Shown here: in pieces, positions 51,589-60,643 of the stretch
How the letters are laid out: every line of letters starts with the position of its first letter
Numbering within the stretch: position 1 is the first letter of the stretch
Assembly (NCBI GenBank): GCA_963702595.1
Contig: CAVPDC010000014.1
Location: 62,001 to 126,000 of the forward strand
Reading direction: 5' to 3'
Length of the DNA: 64,000 nt
From: JALORV01 sp963702595
Lineage (GTDB): Bacteria; Pseudomonadota; Gammaproteobacteria; Burkholderiales; Burkholderiaceae_F
Notes under the pieces: model-generated
Seen by the model: the letters and a program-made list of their open reading frames with translations, nothing else
The model's database searches: none
What the model was told of the DNA's origin: nothing
Translations under genes and position numbers: made by a program

Positions 51589-51854
51589 CCCGGCGCCTCG
51601 CGGAGACTCCGCAGCCCACGCATCCAGCCGCCCCGTGTGCGGGCTCGATCAGTGCTTGACGACGGCGGCGAACTTCCACATTTACGCAGCCACCTCCCGC
51701 TCGATCACCGCCTGAGACCCGGCTTCGCCAATGCGATGCGCGGCACGGCGGCCGGGTTCGACGCTCATGTCGCGTCTCGATCACTGATGTTTGGGGGCTA
51801 TTCCTGCCGCGCCGACTCGGCCGGCAGTCAGCGCAACACGACGGCCCTGTACAT

Positions 51855-53117
51855 TTGACGCCGGTGAACCGTTCGCATTCAGATTTGCCGCCGACCACCC
51901 ACGCTGACGCGCAACCGGCGGCCGCGCGAAGCCGCGCAGCCACAACCTGGATCGTGGCCGGCCTGTCGATGTTTCAGCCGCTGTCGACGGACCTTTACCT
52001 GCCGACACTGCCTGGCATCGCCTCGGACTTCTCGGCGAGCGCCGCCAGCGTGCAGTGGACGCTCTCGGCCTTCATCGGGACCTTTAGCGTCTGGCAGCTC
52101 GTGGCCGGTCCCGTATCGGACCGCTACGGACGTCGTCCGGTCATCCTCGCAGGCGCAGGCGTCTATGCGCTGGCGAGCGTCTACTGCGCGATAGCTCCCG
52201 GTGTCGGAATGCTGATCCTGGGCCGCATGTTGCAGGGGGTCGGTGCGTGCACGTGCCTCGTGGGTGTGCGTGGCATGGTGCGTGATCTCTTCACCCCGAC
52301 CGACGGCGCGCGGCTGCTGGTCACCGCGGCCGGCGTGATGAGCATCGCTCCGCTGCTGGTGCCCTTGATCGGCGCACGCCTGTTCGAGGCCTTCGGCTGG
52401 CGTTCTGCATTCGTCGCCGCGACGGTGTTCGCGCTCATCCTGCTGGCCGCAACGGCGCTGGCGCTGCGCGAGACGAACGCACGGCGCAATCCCGATGCCT
52501 TGCGCCTCGGACCCATGTTCAGTACCTACCGGGCTATCGCCCGCTCACGGGCGTTCCGCGCCTACACGCTGGTCGCCACCGCGACCTACGCGGGCCTCTT
52601 CGCTTTCATATCGGGGTCCTCGTTCGTCCTGATGCGCGTGCTGGGCCTGTCGGCCACGTCGTTCGCGCTGTCCTTCTCCAAGATGGTGGCTGGCTACCTT
52701 GTCGGCACGCTGATCTGCCGACGCCTGGTGCTGCGCGGCCTGCAGACGACGATCCAGACCGGGGCCGTGCTGCAACTAATGGCAGGTATCACGCTGACAG
52801 CGATGGCATTGGCGGGTTGGCATGTCGCCGCTGCGATCACTGTGCCGATGTTCGTGTTCGGCGTGTCGCACGGCATCATTCAGGCGCTGGCCCAGTCCGG
52901 TGCCGTCGCACCGTTCCGGCACACAGCCGGAGCGGCCGCCGCCCTGCTCGGGTTCTGCATGATGGCCGTCGCCGCGGCAGTCGGCGTCTGGATCGGCATC
53001 AGCTACAACGGCACCGTGTACCCGCTCACGCTCACGATCGCCGGCTGCACCGTGGTCTGCTGCGTTGTCGCCTTTACCCTGGTTCGCCGTGACGGCGATG
53101 TCTCGCATCATGGTTGA
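51855..53117 (+). CDS. MFS multidrug efflux transporter (Bcr/CflA type)
   Basis: This inner-membrane proton antiporter has 420 residues and 12 expected helices. Drug-H+ antiporter signatures are PLSTDLYLPTLPGIASDF near residue 42, GPVSDRYGRRPVILAGAGVY near residue 85 (motif A) and GRMLQGVGACTCLVGVRGMV near residue 123. The start is TTG 51855 or GTG 51864; no ATG is suitable. It lies between mutL and miaA, which are usually adjacent, so it is an insertion in a conserved block. Its 3' end overlaps miaA by 20 bp. The preceding 266 bp hold no supported gene. Confidence 0.88.
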   Translation: MTPVNRSHSDLPPTTHADAQPAAARSRAATTWIVAGLSMFQPLSTDLYLPTLPGIASDFSASAASVQWTLSAFIGTFSVWQLVAGPVSDRYGRRPVILAGAGVYALASVYCAIAPGVGMLILGRMLQGVGACTCLVGVRGMVRDLFTPTDGARLLVTAAGVMSIAPLLVPLIGARLFEAFGWRSAFVAATVFALILLAATALALRETNARRNPDALRLGPMFSTYRAIARSRAFRAYTLVATATYAGLFAFISGSSFVLMRVLGLSATSFALSFSKMVAGYLVGTLICRRLVLRGLQTTIQTGAVLQLMAGITLTAMALAGWHVAAAITVPMFVFGVSHGIIQALAQSGAVAPFRHTAGAAAALLGFCMMAVAAAVGVWIGISYNGTVYPLTLTIAGCTVVCCVVAFTLVRRDGDVSHHG

Positions 53118-54036
53118 CGCGCTGATGTTGTTGGGGCCGACCGGCAGCGGCAAGAGCGCCCTGGCACTCGAGCTGGCGCTGCGTCTTCCGGTCGAGATCG
53201 TCAGCGTCGACTCGGCCCAGGTCTACCGCGGCCTTGATATCGGCACCGCGAAGCCGAGCGCGGCCGATCGCGCGGCGGTTGTCCACCACCTGCTCGACCT
53301 GCGCGACGCTGCCCAACCCTACTCTGCCGCCGACTTCGTGCGCGACGCCACGGCCGCCATCGCCGACATACGCGCGCGCGGCAAGCTCCCGCTGCTGGTC
53401 GGCGGCACGATGCTGTATGCCAAGGCGCTGCGCGAGGGCCTCTCGAACCTGCCGTCGGCCGACGAGTCCGTGCGCGCTGCCTTGACCGCCGAAGCGCGCA
53501 CGCTGGGCTGGCCGGCACTGCATGCGCGGCTCGCGACGCTGGATCCGGCCACCGCCGCGCGCCTCAAGCCGAACGACTCTCAGCGCATCCAGCGCGCACT
53601 CGAGATCGTCACCGTGACCGGAACGCCTATGTCTGCACTGCTGGCCCGCGGAGAGCCCCCGACATTGAAGACCGAGATCATCGCGTTGATGCCGCTCGAC
53701 CGCGCCACGTTGCACCGCCGGATCGAGGAACGTTTCGACGGCATGCTCAAGGCCGGCTTTGTCGCCGAAGTCGAACACCTGCGGACGCGTGGCGACTTGA
53801 CGCCGGAGCTACCCTCGATTCGCAGCGTCGGCTACCGCCAGGCGTGGGCGTATCTCGAAGGCAGCGTGAGCCATGCGGCGTTCCGCGCAGCGGCGATCGC
53901 CGCCACGCGCCAAATGGCCAAGCGCCAGTTCACCTGGCTGCGGTCTCTCGCCCCTCAACTCACGCTCGATCCCGCGCGCGACGATGCGCTGCATGCTCTG
54001 AGTGACCGGCTGGCCGCCCTGGTCAACTCGCGCTGA
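53098..54036 (+). CDS. miaA: tRNA dimethylallyltransferase
   Basis: This enzyme isopentenylates A37 of tRNAs reading UNN codons. Of 312 residues: P-loop LLGPTGSGKSALALELALR near residue 10, VDSAQVYRGLDIGTAKPSA near residue 38, VGGTMLYAKALREGL near residue 100, DSQRIQRALEIVTVTG near residue 162 and the C-terminal SVGYRQAWAYLEG and ATRQMAKRQFTWLR. ATG 53098 overlaps the MFS gene; ATG 53110 is an alternative. Synteny with mutL supports it. Confidence 0.94.
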   Translation: MSRIMVDALMLLGPTGSGKSALALELALRLPVEIVSVDSAQVYRGLDIGTAKPSAADRAAVVHHLLDLRDAAQPYSAADFVRDATAAIADIRARGKLPLLVGGTMLYAKALREGLSNLPSADESVRAALTAEARTLGWPALHARLATLDPATAARLKPNDSQRIQRALEIVTVTGTPMSALLARGEPPTLKTEIIALMPLDRATLHRRIEERFDGMLKAGFVAEVEHLRTRGDLTPELPSIRSVGYRQAWAYLEGSVSHAAFRAAAIAATRQMAKRQFTWLRSLAPQLTLDPARDDALHALSDRLAALVNSR

Positions 54037-54117
54037 AGGAACGTCGTTCCGTCCGCGCGCGAGCGCGCGACACCGTAGTGCTGCCACTGGCGCTTGAAAG
54101 TCTCTCGTATCCCGGAG

Positions 54118-55293
54118 CTATTGCACCGTCCCGAGCTGCCGCGCATCGGTGACGACAAGCTGGATAAAGTGCAGTTTGCGGACCACCGGCCGCGACAGCA
54201 CGAATGGGTAGATGTCGGGCTGGCCCAGGCTGCGCGCGAGTTCGTTCAGCACCGTGATCAGCTCGAGCGAGGCGTTGAGCAGCTCCAGGAAGCGGCCGGC
54301 ATCTGGATGCTGCGGATCGTAGAGGTCCTCCATCCTGAATGGCTCGAGCTGCAACTCGACATCGTCCGCCGTGAGGCCGAACCCGAGCGCCGTGTCGAGA
54401 CTGTCATAGATGTGCAGGTAGTGTGCCCACGTTTCCGCCCAGTCCTCCCAGGGATGCGTCGACGCATAGGAACTGATGAAGCGGTTCGGCCAGTCGGAGG
54501 GCGGCCCGTACTCGTAGTTCGCCTTCAGAGCCGCCGCGTAGTCCGTCTGCTCATCGCCGAAGACCTGTCGAAACGCTTCATGCCACTGCGTCCCGAAGAT
54601 GAGTCGATCCCAGTAGTAATGACCGATCTCGTGGCGGAAGTGTCCCAGCAGCGTGCGGTACGGCTCGCGCATGGCGTGCCGGATCTGCTCACGCTGCGCG
54701 TCGTCCGCCTCCAGCACATTGAGCGTGATCAGTCCGCCCGCATGACCGGTCAGAACGCGCGGGCCTTCGGGCGGCGAGTGCAGCAGGTCGAACGCGACTC
54801 CCTGCTCCGGATCGCCTGAAACCTTCGATCGGACCGGCAGGCCCAGTCCCAGCAGCTGGGCCACGAGCCGGCGCTTGGCGTTCTCGATCGCGCGCCAGTA
54901 GCGCTGGTTGTCGACGTCGTTCAGATCGGGGATCGTACGGTTCAGGCGGCAGGACGCGCAGTGGGGCGTCGGGTCGTCAGCGCCGACCAACCAGTTGCAC
55001 CCGGCCGGCGACTCGAAGTTGGCGCAGCGCCGGTACTTGCGCGGTGCATCGATCTGCCCGGCCAGTTGCCAAAGCCCTTCTCCCGCGGGCAGCAGGGTCC
55101 GCACTTCGGCAATGCCGGGGTCGTAACCGAGCGCGGCTCCGCATGCGAGGCATCGGCTGTTGAGAAAGAAGACCGGCCGCCCGCACTGACAGCGATACGA
55201 GTGTCCGTGACGCGGCAGGTTGCGTGACCGCCACTCTTTGGACAACCGCCGCGAGATGTTCTCGAAGAGGGAGTTCAACGATGTCTCCGTCAT
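54118..55293 (-). CDS. Putative zinc-binding metallopeptidase
   Basis: This 391-residue cytoplasmic protein has an N-terminal zinc-ribbon-like segment: CQCGRPVFFLNSRCLACGAA near residue 35 and later CNWLVGADDPTPHCASCRLN. A zincin-like core carries HEIGHYYWDRL near residue 222, followed by a downstream Glu-rich WEDWAETWAHYLHIYD that may give the third ligand. This matches the DUF2248-type putative zinc-binding peptidases found in proteobacteria. The function is unknown. It is convergent with miaA and divergent from a small membrane-anchored ORF. Confidence 0.85.
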   Translation of the reverse strand: MTETSLNSLFENISRRLSKEWRSRNLPRHGHSYRCQCGRPVFFLNSRCLACGAALGYDPGIAEVRTLLPAGEGLWQLAGQIDAPRKYRRCANFESPAGCNWLVGADDPTPHCASCRLNRTIPDLNDVDNQRYWRAIENAKRRLVAQLLGLGLPVRSKVSGDPEQGVAFDLLHSPPEGPRVLTGHAGGLITLNVLEADDAQREQIRHAMREPYRTLLGHFRHEIGHYYWDRLIFGTQWHEAFRQVFGDEQTDYAAALKANYEYGPPSDWPNRFISSYASTHPWEDWAETWAHYLHIYDSLDTALGFGLTADDVELQLEPFRMEDLYDPQHPDAGRFLELLNASLELITVLNELARSLGQPDIYPFVLSRPVVRKLHFIQLVVTDARQLGTVQ

Positions 55294-55509
55294 GCGCTGG
55301 ACGCATAAAGCCGCGAGCGCGCGGATGATACGCGGGGCACCGGTGCTGGCACGGACTGCGGCATCCGCCGGCAGGTTGCGTGAATTTTCGACAGCGGAGA
55401 CAACGCTTAGTGCCGGGCCGGCAGGTGGATTTCGCGCTGCCTGTCGCTGGGGGGCCGAGTCACACTCACCTCGAGCTGCAACGCTTCAATGCAGACGGCG
55501 GAGGACCCG

Positions 55510-55764
55510 ATGAAACGCTACAACGGATTTGCTGCAAGACCAAGGAAACGCTACCTGGTGGTCGTTGTGATGACCCTGGCCCCCTTGATCTGGAGCTTCG
55601 CGGAGCATGGGCCGGACACGGACGCGGCGGCCGACAGCGCGTTGGCGGCGCGGCCGGACTCGGCCGGGCCGGACCACGCGATGTTGATGGCCTCCGACGT
55701 GGAGCGCGCCCTGCCCGTCCCGCAACGCGCCCTGCCGGAGTCACTGACTCACGCCACGCTCTAG
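55510..55764 (+). CDS. Small hypothetical protein with N-terminal membrane anchor
   Basis: This 84-residue ORF is preceded by GGAGGA, five bases before ATG 55510. It has a basic N-terminus (MKRYNGFAARPRKRY), one hydrophobic segment LVVVVMTLAPLIWSF and a polar, Ala/Asp-rich tail, consistent with a small secreted or inner-membrane-anchored protein. No family is recognised. It ends 16 bp before the convergent PurM-like gene. Confidence 0.5.
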   Translation: MKRYNGFAARPRKRYLVVVVMTLAPLIWSFAEHGPDTDAAADSALAARPDSAGPDHAMLMASDVERALPVPQRALPESLTHATL

Positions 55765-55780
55765 GTCGCGCAGGCCGCGC

Positions 55781-56884
55781 TCAGGCGCGCAGGTGCAACT
55801 CGTCTGCCTCGAACGTCAGATCCAGGGGTTCGATGACGACCTGCCTAGCACCGGAGCGTACGACGCCCGCGTTCCAGGCTTCGACCCCACACGAACGCGC
55901 GATGGCGACGCAGCGCTCGGCCTCGCTCGCCGCCACGAAGACTGCGAAGCCCGCGCCCATATTGAGACTGCCATAGGATTCGCGCGCCGGCAGGCCGGCG
56001 CGCTCGGCAATGAAGGCGAGCACCGGTGGCACTGGCGGAAGGGTGTGGATCCGGTAGGTGAAGCCGCCCGGGTGCCGCATGAGCTTCCGCCAGCCATGGC
56101 CGGTGATGTTGGCGCTATAGCGCGGGACGATCCCCGCCGCAGCCAGTGCCTCGGTGACTGGAGAGTAGAGCACCGTCGGCGTGAGCAGCGCCTCGCCGTA
56201 CATCGAGTTGTCCGCCAATGTCGTGCGATAGCCGTCTGGCAGGCGTTCGACGAGCTTGCGTGCCAGCGAGACACCGTTGGCGTGGATACCGCTCGAGGCC
56301 AGCAGCACGATCGCATCGCCGTCGCCGAGCCGTTCGCCAAGCGTGAGCCGAGACTTCGGACGGATCAGTCCGACACACGATGCCGCCAGATCGATGCGCC
56401 CGGACTCGACCACTCCGGCCAGCGCCGGGGTCTCGCCACCGCCCCACGCGACGCCACTTCGATCGCACGCCGCGCGCCACCCTTCCACCAGATCGCGCGC
56501 CCGCTCGGCGTCGGCAAACCACTCGCTGCCGCCGCTGGCCCAATAGGCATGGACCGAGACCGGAGTTGCTCCCACGGTGATGATGTCGTTCAGCGCCATC
56601 GCCAGCGTGTCCTGGGCGATCAGGTCGTAGTAGCTGCGACCGGTGATCGCGCGCATGGAGTCGGCCACCAGGGCCTTGGTGCCAAGGCACTCGGTGATCG
56701 AGGCCAGGTAGAACTCGCCGCAGTCGACGACGTAGGCCGATTCGCCACGCGAGGCGGCGACTTCGCGCAGTCCGTGGCGCGCGAGATTGCCGGCCGTGGT
56801 CGCCGCGGCGCGTTGGGCGAGAATCTTCAGCGGGTCGATGCTGGCGTAATCGACGCCCGCCTGCTTGTAATCGAGAGGATTCAT
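55781..56884 (-). CDS. AIR synthase-related (PurM-like) protein
   Basis: This 367-residue protein belongs to the PurM/HypE/SelD ATP-binding superfamily. It occupies the position of purM next to hda but diverges from canonical PurM: the usual GTDGVGTK substrate/ATP motif is replaced by ASITECLGTKALVADSM. Other landmarks remain: LAMALNDIITVGATPVSVHA, AWGGGETPALAGVVESGRID and IVLLASSGIHANGVSLARKL. The C-terminal NITGHGWRKLMRHPGGFTYR also fits. It may perform the purM reaction in an altered form or a distinct cyclo-ligase-like reaction. ATG 56884 starts MNPLDYKQAGVDYASIDPLK. Confidence 0.8.
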   Translation of the reverse strand: MNPLDYKQAGVDYASIDPLKILAQRAAATTAGNLARHGLREVAASRGESAYVVDCGEFYLASITECLGTKALVADSMRAITGRSYYDLIAQDTLAMALNDIITVGATPVSVHAYWASGGSEWFADAERARDLVEGWRAACDRSGVAWGGGETPALAGVVESGRIDLAASCVGLIRPKSRLTLGERLGDGDAIVLLASSGIHANGVSLARKLVERLPDGYRTTLADNSMYGEALLTPTVLYSPVTEALAAAGIVPRYSANITGHGWRKLMRHPGGFTYRIHTLPPVPPVLAFIAERAGLPARESYGSLNMGAGFAVFVAASEAERCVAIARSCGVEAWNAGVVRSGARQVVIEPLDLTFEADELHLRA

Positions 56885-56984
56885 GGACTTGGGCGCCTGG
56901 GCGGCCCGGTAGACTTGCGCGCCGCGCGTGGACAGCAATGACCCGAATTGTAAGGTGCGGGCCAGTGCACAGCGCCCTATCTAC

Positions 56985-57653
56985 ATGACTCATCGACCGC
57001 AACAGCTGGCGCTCGATCTGCTGCAGCCGCCGCGGCCTTCGTTCGACAGTTTCGTCGTGGGCCGCAACGCGGAGGCGATCGCCGCCCTGCTGGCCACCGC
57101 GGCGGGCGCGGGCGAGCGCTTTGTCTACCTCTGGGGCAGCCCCGGCAGCGGCCGATCCCACCTGCTGCAGGCGGTCGCCGCGTGCGGGCCAAGCCGCGCC
57201 TGCAACGATCCCGAGGCCCTGATCGAGTTCGATCCAGAGATTCGGCTTTACCTGTTTGATGATGTTGAACGCCTGTCAGAGGACGGCCAGCACCGCCTGT
57301 TCGTGCTGTTGAACGAAGTCCGGGCGGCGCCTGCTGCCGCCATTGTGGCCGCCGGAGATCGCCCTCCCGCCCAGCTCCCGTTGCGCGACGACGTCAGGAC
57401 GCGGCTCGCCTGGGGACTCGTTTACCAACTGCACGAGCTCACCGATGCCGAGAAGGAAGACGCGCTGCGGGCACACGCCGCCGCCCGCGGCATTGCACTG
57501 CCGCCCGAGGTAATGGCCTACGTGCTGACCCACATGCCGCGCGACATGCGCACGCTGATGGCCATTTTGGACGCGCTCGATGCCTATGCCATGGCCGCCC
57601 AGCGTGCCATCACCGTACCGCTCGTCCGAGAGTGGGCGCAGTCAGGCGCATGA
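56985..57653 (+). CDS. hda: DnaA regulatory inactivator Hda
   Basis: This AAA+ protein stimulates ATP hydrolysis by DnaA with the sliding clamp. Of 222 residues, the N-terminal clamp-binding peptide QQLALDLLQPP is intact (residues about 5-15). Walker A is YLWGSPGSGRSHLLQAVAA (R instead of K after the second Gly-Ser, as often in Hda of this group), then LYLFDDVERL as Walker B and the arginine-finger region LRDDVRTRLAWGLVYQLHEL. ATG 56985 gives the conserved MTHRPQQLALDL. It is followed by the HAD-pcnB-folK block. Confidence 0.92.
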   Translation: MTHRPQQLALDLLQPPRPSFDSFVVGRNAEAIAALLATAAGAGERFVYLWGSPGSGRSHLLQAVAACGPSRACNDPEALIEFDPEIRLYLFDDVERLSEDGQHRLFVLLNEVRAAPAAAIVAAGDRPPAQLPLRDDVRTRLAWGLVYQLHELTDAEKEDALRAHAAARGIALPPEVMAYVLTHMPRDMRTLMAILDALDAYAMAAQRAITVPLVREWAQSGA

Positions 57654-57676
57654 GCCGGGTGCGTAAAATCCCGCCG

Positions 57677-58351
57677 ATGCATCTCGCGCTCTTCGATCTC
57701 GACCACACCTTGCTGCCGATCGACAGCGCCGACACGTGGTCCCATCACGTCGTGCGGCGCGGCGGACTCGACGTCGCCGAATACGGGGCACGGATTCGCC
57801 AGTTCGCCGAGCAGTACCGGGCCGGCACCTTCGACGTCGATGCCTACGTGCGATTCCAGATGGAATTGCTGGCCGCGTTCCCGCGCGCCACGCTCGACGA
57901 CTGGCATCATGAGTTCATGCAGAGCCATGTCGGACCCGCTGTCCGCGAACAGGCACGCGCGCTGGTCGAGCAGCATCGCGCCCGCGGCGACGAACTGGCG
58001 CTGGTTACCGGCACCAACGCGTACGTCGTGACGCCGATCGCGCACGAGTTCGGGATCGATCACGTGCTGGCGGTCGAGCCCGAGGAGCAGGACGGCCGCT
58101 TCACCGGCGGCTACGTCGGCACCCACACTTACCAGGACGGCAAGGTCCGAAAGGTCGAGGAGTGGCTCGCCGCGCGAGGCCACACCTTCGCCGACACATC
58201 GACCACCTTCTACAGTGACTCGATCAACGACCTGCCTCTGCTCGAGAAAGTGAACCTTCCGGTCGTGACCAACGGCGACCCGCGACTGCTCGCGGTCGCA
58301 CGCGAGCGCGGCTGGCCGATGCTGCAACTGTTCGAGCCCGCGCATGCCTAG
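57677..58351 (+). CDS. HAD-IB family phosphatase
   Basis: This 224-residue haloacid dehalogenase-type hydrolase has motif I LALFDLDHTLLPIDSADTW at the N-terminus (nucleophile Asp), motif II LALVTGTN, and motif IV STTFYSDSINDLPLLEKVN with the two metal Asp residues. It resembles SerB-like HAD-IB enzymes; in this position in Burkholderiales the protein is usually annotated as a histidinol-phosphate or phosphoserine phosphatase-like protein, but the substrate is not certain. ATG 57677 is chosen for the conserved MHLALFDLDH start. Confidence 0.87.
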   Translation: MHLALFDLDHTLLPIDSADTWSHHVVRRGGLDVAEYGARIRQFAEQYRAGTFDVDAYVRFQMELLAAFPRATLDDWHHEFMQSHVGPAVREQARALVEQHRARGDELALVTGTNAYVVTPIAHEFGIDHVLAVEPEEQDGRFTGGYVGTHTYQDGKVRKVEEWLAARGHTFADTSTTFYSDSINDLPLLEKVNLPVVTNGDPRLLAVARERGWPMLQLFEPAHA

Positions 58352-58381
58352 GCTCGAACCCAGCCACGCGCCGGGCGCCAC

Positions 58382-59761
58382 ATGATCAAGCGCGTCATCG
58401 AGCGCGTCACGACGCTCTTCTCACGCAAGCCGCGCAAGTCGCGCGAGCCAAAGCGCATCGGCGCCGACGTGCACGGCATCAATCAGGAACTGGTGGCGCG
58501 CTCGGCATTGCGCGTGTGCGAGACGCTGCAGAAGGCCGGCTTCCGCGCCTACCTCGTCGGCGGCGCCGTGCGCGACCTGCTGCTTGGCATAGCGCCGAAG
58601 GACTTCGACATCGCGACCGATGCCACGCCGGAGCAGGTCAAGTCGCACTTCCGCCGCGCGATCATCATCGGCCGGCGCTTCCGCCTCGTGCACGTGATGT
58701 TCGGCCAGGAGACGATCGAAGTCTCGACCTTCCGCGCGCTCGACAATCCCGACCGCCAGACCGACGCGCACGGCCGCGTGCTGGCCGACAACCTGTTCGG
58801 CGAGCAACACGAAGATGCAACCCGCCGCGACTTCACGGTGAACGCGCTCTACTACGATCCGACAACGCGCGAGGTGATCGATTATCACGACGGCGTGAAG
58901 GACGTACGACGCAAGCGGCTGCGCATGATCGGCGACCCTGAGACGCGCTACCGCGAAGACCCGGTGCGGATGCTGCGCGCAGTCCGCTTCGCGGCCAAGC
59001 TCGGCTTCGAGATCGACGAAGCCACGCGCGAACCGATCCCGCGTCTCGCCGGGCTGATCGAGAACGTCCCGGCCGCGCGCCTGTTCGACGAGATGCTGAA
59101 GCTGCTGACCAGCGGTCATTCGGTCGCGTGCATCACGCGTCTGCGCATGGAGGGCCTGCACCACGGCCTGCTGCCGCTGCTCGACGTGATCCTCGAGCAG
59201 CCTGCGGGCGAACGCTTCGTGCTGCAGGCGCTGGCGCGCACCGACGAGCGCGTGCTGTCGGGCAAGTCGGTTTCGCCGGGGTTCCTGTTCGCCACTCTGC
59301 TCTGGCACGACGTGCTCGTGAAGTGGAATGCGCGCACGGCCAAGGGCGAGCACCGCATCCCCGCGCTCAACGCCGCGATCGACGACGCGCTCGACGCCCA
59401 GACCGAGAAGCTCTCGGTGCAGCGCCGCTTCGTCTCCGACATGCGTGAGATCTGGGGCCTGCAGCCGCGTTTCGAGCGGCGCGCCGGTCGTTCGGCGTAC
59501 CGCCTTCTGGAGCACCTGCGCTTTCGCGCCGGTTATGATTTCCTGCTTCTGCGCGCCGCCGCGGACGAAGTCCCGGCCGAACTGGCCGACTGGTGGACCC
59601 GTTTCTCGCTGGCGAAGGAAGAGGAACGCGAACGACTGGTCGAGGAGGCCGAGCGCAGCGCAGCCCCGGAAACCGCCGGACGCAAGCGGCGGCGTCGGTC
59701 ACGCGGCAAGAGCGGCCGGGGGCCGGAGGCAGCGGCCGCAACCGACACGGAAATGATCTAG
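58382..59761 (+). CDS. pcnB: Poly(A) polymerase I
   Basis: This enzyme adds poly(A) tails that promote RNA decay. In its 459 residues the nucleotidyltransferase domain has FRAYLVGGAVRDLLLGIAPK near residue 53 and KDFDIATDATPEQVKSHF, with catalytic Asp residues in DFD, then RRDFTVNALYYDPTTREVID. The RNA-binding domain contains EDPVRMLRAVRFAAKLGFEI. A basic C-terminal tail (AGRKRRRRSRGKSGR) is typical of PcnB rather than CCA-adding enzyme. It lies directly upstream of folK, a conserved pair. Confidence 0.94.
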   Translation: MIKRVIERVTTLFSRKPRKSREPKRIGADVHGINQELVARSALRVCETLQKAGFRAYLVGGAVRDLLLGIAPKDFDIATDATPEQVKSHFRRAIIIGRRFRLVHVMFGQETIEVSTFRALDNPDRQTDAHGRVLADNLFGEQHEDATRRDFTVNALYYDPTTREVIDYHDGVKDVRRKRLRMIGDPETRYREDPVRMLRAVRFAAKLGFEIDEATREPIPRLAGLIENVPAARLFDEMLKLLTSGHSVACITRLRMEGLHHGLLPLLDVILEQPAGERFVLQALARTDERVLSGKSVSPGFLFATLLWHDVLVKWNARTAKGEHRIPALNAAIDDALDAQTEKLSVQRRFVSDMREIWGLQPRFERRAGRSAYRLLEHLRFRAGYDFLLLRAAADEVPAELADWWTRFSLAKEEERERLVEEAERSAAPETAGRKRRRRSRGKSGRGPEAAAATDTEMI

Positions 59762-59771
59762 CCGGCAACAA

Positions 59772-60272
59772 GTGAAGCGGACCGCATACATCGGACTCGG
59801 ATCGAACCAGGGCGACGTCGTCGAGGCCCTGAATTCAGCCATCGAGTCGCTGCGCTCGATCGAGCAGACCGAGTTCGTCTCCGTGTCGCCGTTCTACCGC
59901 TCGGCGCCGATCGACGCGCCAGGGCCGGACTACCTGAACGCCGTGGCCAAGGTCGAAACCTCGCTGGAACCCTACGCCCTGCTGCTGCACCTGCTGGATA
60001 TCGAGCTGATGCTGGGACGCAAGCGCCGCGGCCTGAAGAAAAACGCGCCGCGCAACGTGGATCTCGACCTGCTGCTGCTCGGCGACATGATCATCCAGAG
60101 CACGCCGCTCACAGTGCCACACCCGCGGCTGCATTTGCGCGCCTTCGTTCTGCGCCCGCTGCTCGACCTGGCGCCGGAGATCCGCATACCCGGCCAGGGC
60201 CTGGCGTCGTCCTTCCTGGACTCGGTCGAAGACCAGAAGATCGAGGCGCACGAAGCGCCCGCCGCGCCCTGA
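59772..60272 (+). CDS. folK: 2-amino-4-hydroxy-6-hydroxymethyldihydropteridine pyrophosphokinase
   Basis: This folate-pathway enzyme transfers pyrophosphate from ATP to hydroxymethyl-dihydropterin. The 166 residues start with AYIGLGSNQGDVVEALNSAI and have VSVSPFYRSAPIDAPGPDYL. The signature KKNAPRNVDLDLLLLGD (near residue 95) carries the metal Asp pair, followed by VPHPRLHLRAFVLRPLLDLA. The start is GTG at 59772. It is in the pcnB-folK-kinase-panBC cluster. Confidence 0.95.
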   Translation: MKRTAYIGLGSNQGDVVEALNSAIESLRSIEQTEFVSVSPFYRSAPIDAPGPDYLNAVAKVETSLEPYALLLHLLDIELMLGRKRRGLKKNAPRNVDLDLLLLGDMIIQSTPLTVPHPRLHLRAFVLRPLLDLAPEIRIPGQGLASSFLDSVEDQKIEAHEAPAAP

Positions 60273-60286
60273 CCCGGTGCCCTCCG

Positions 60287-60643
60287 ATGTTAGGACTGCC
60301 GGTCCTCGCGCAGACCACGCTCCTGCTGATCGGCTCGAACGTCTTCATGACGTTCGCCTGGTATGCGCACCTCAAGAACCTGAACGACAAGCCCTGGTGG
60401 ATCGCGGCCTTCGCCAGCTGGGGCGTGGCGCTCTTCGAGTATCTGCTGCAGGTGCCAGGCAATCGCATCGGCTACACCGAGTACTCGCTCGCGCAACTCA
60501 AGATCCTGCAGGAGGTGATCACGCTGTCGGTGTTCGTTCCATTCGCGATCTTCTACATGAAGGAAGCGCCTCGCCTCGACTTCCTGTGGGCAGGCCTGTG
60601 CCTGGTCGGGGCGGTCTATTTCATCTTCCGCGGGCCATCGTGA
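60287..60643 (+). CDS. DMT-family small membrane protein (DUF486)
   Basis: This 118-residue inner-membrane protein has four hydrophobic helices. The landmarks NVFMTFAWYAHLKNLNDKPW and ASWGVALFEYLLQVPGNRIG, with GYTEYSLAQLKILQEVITLS, are diagnostic for DUF486 proteins related to small multidrug transporters. Its role is unknown. It is inserted between folK (14 bp) and the kinase gene, whose GTG start overlaps its stop. Confidence 0.9.
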   Translation: MLGLPVLAQTTLLLIGSNVFMTFAWYAHLKNLNDKPWWIAAFASWGVALFEYLLQVPGNRIGYTEYSLAQLKILQEVITLSVFVPFAIFYMKEAPRLDFLWAGLCLVGAVYFIFRGPS

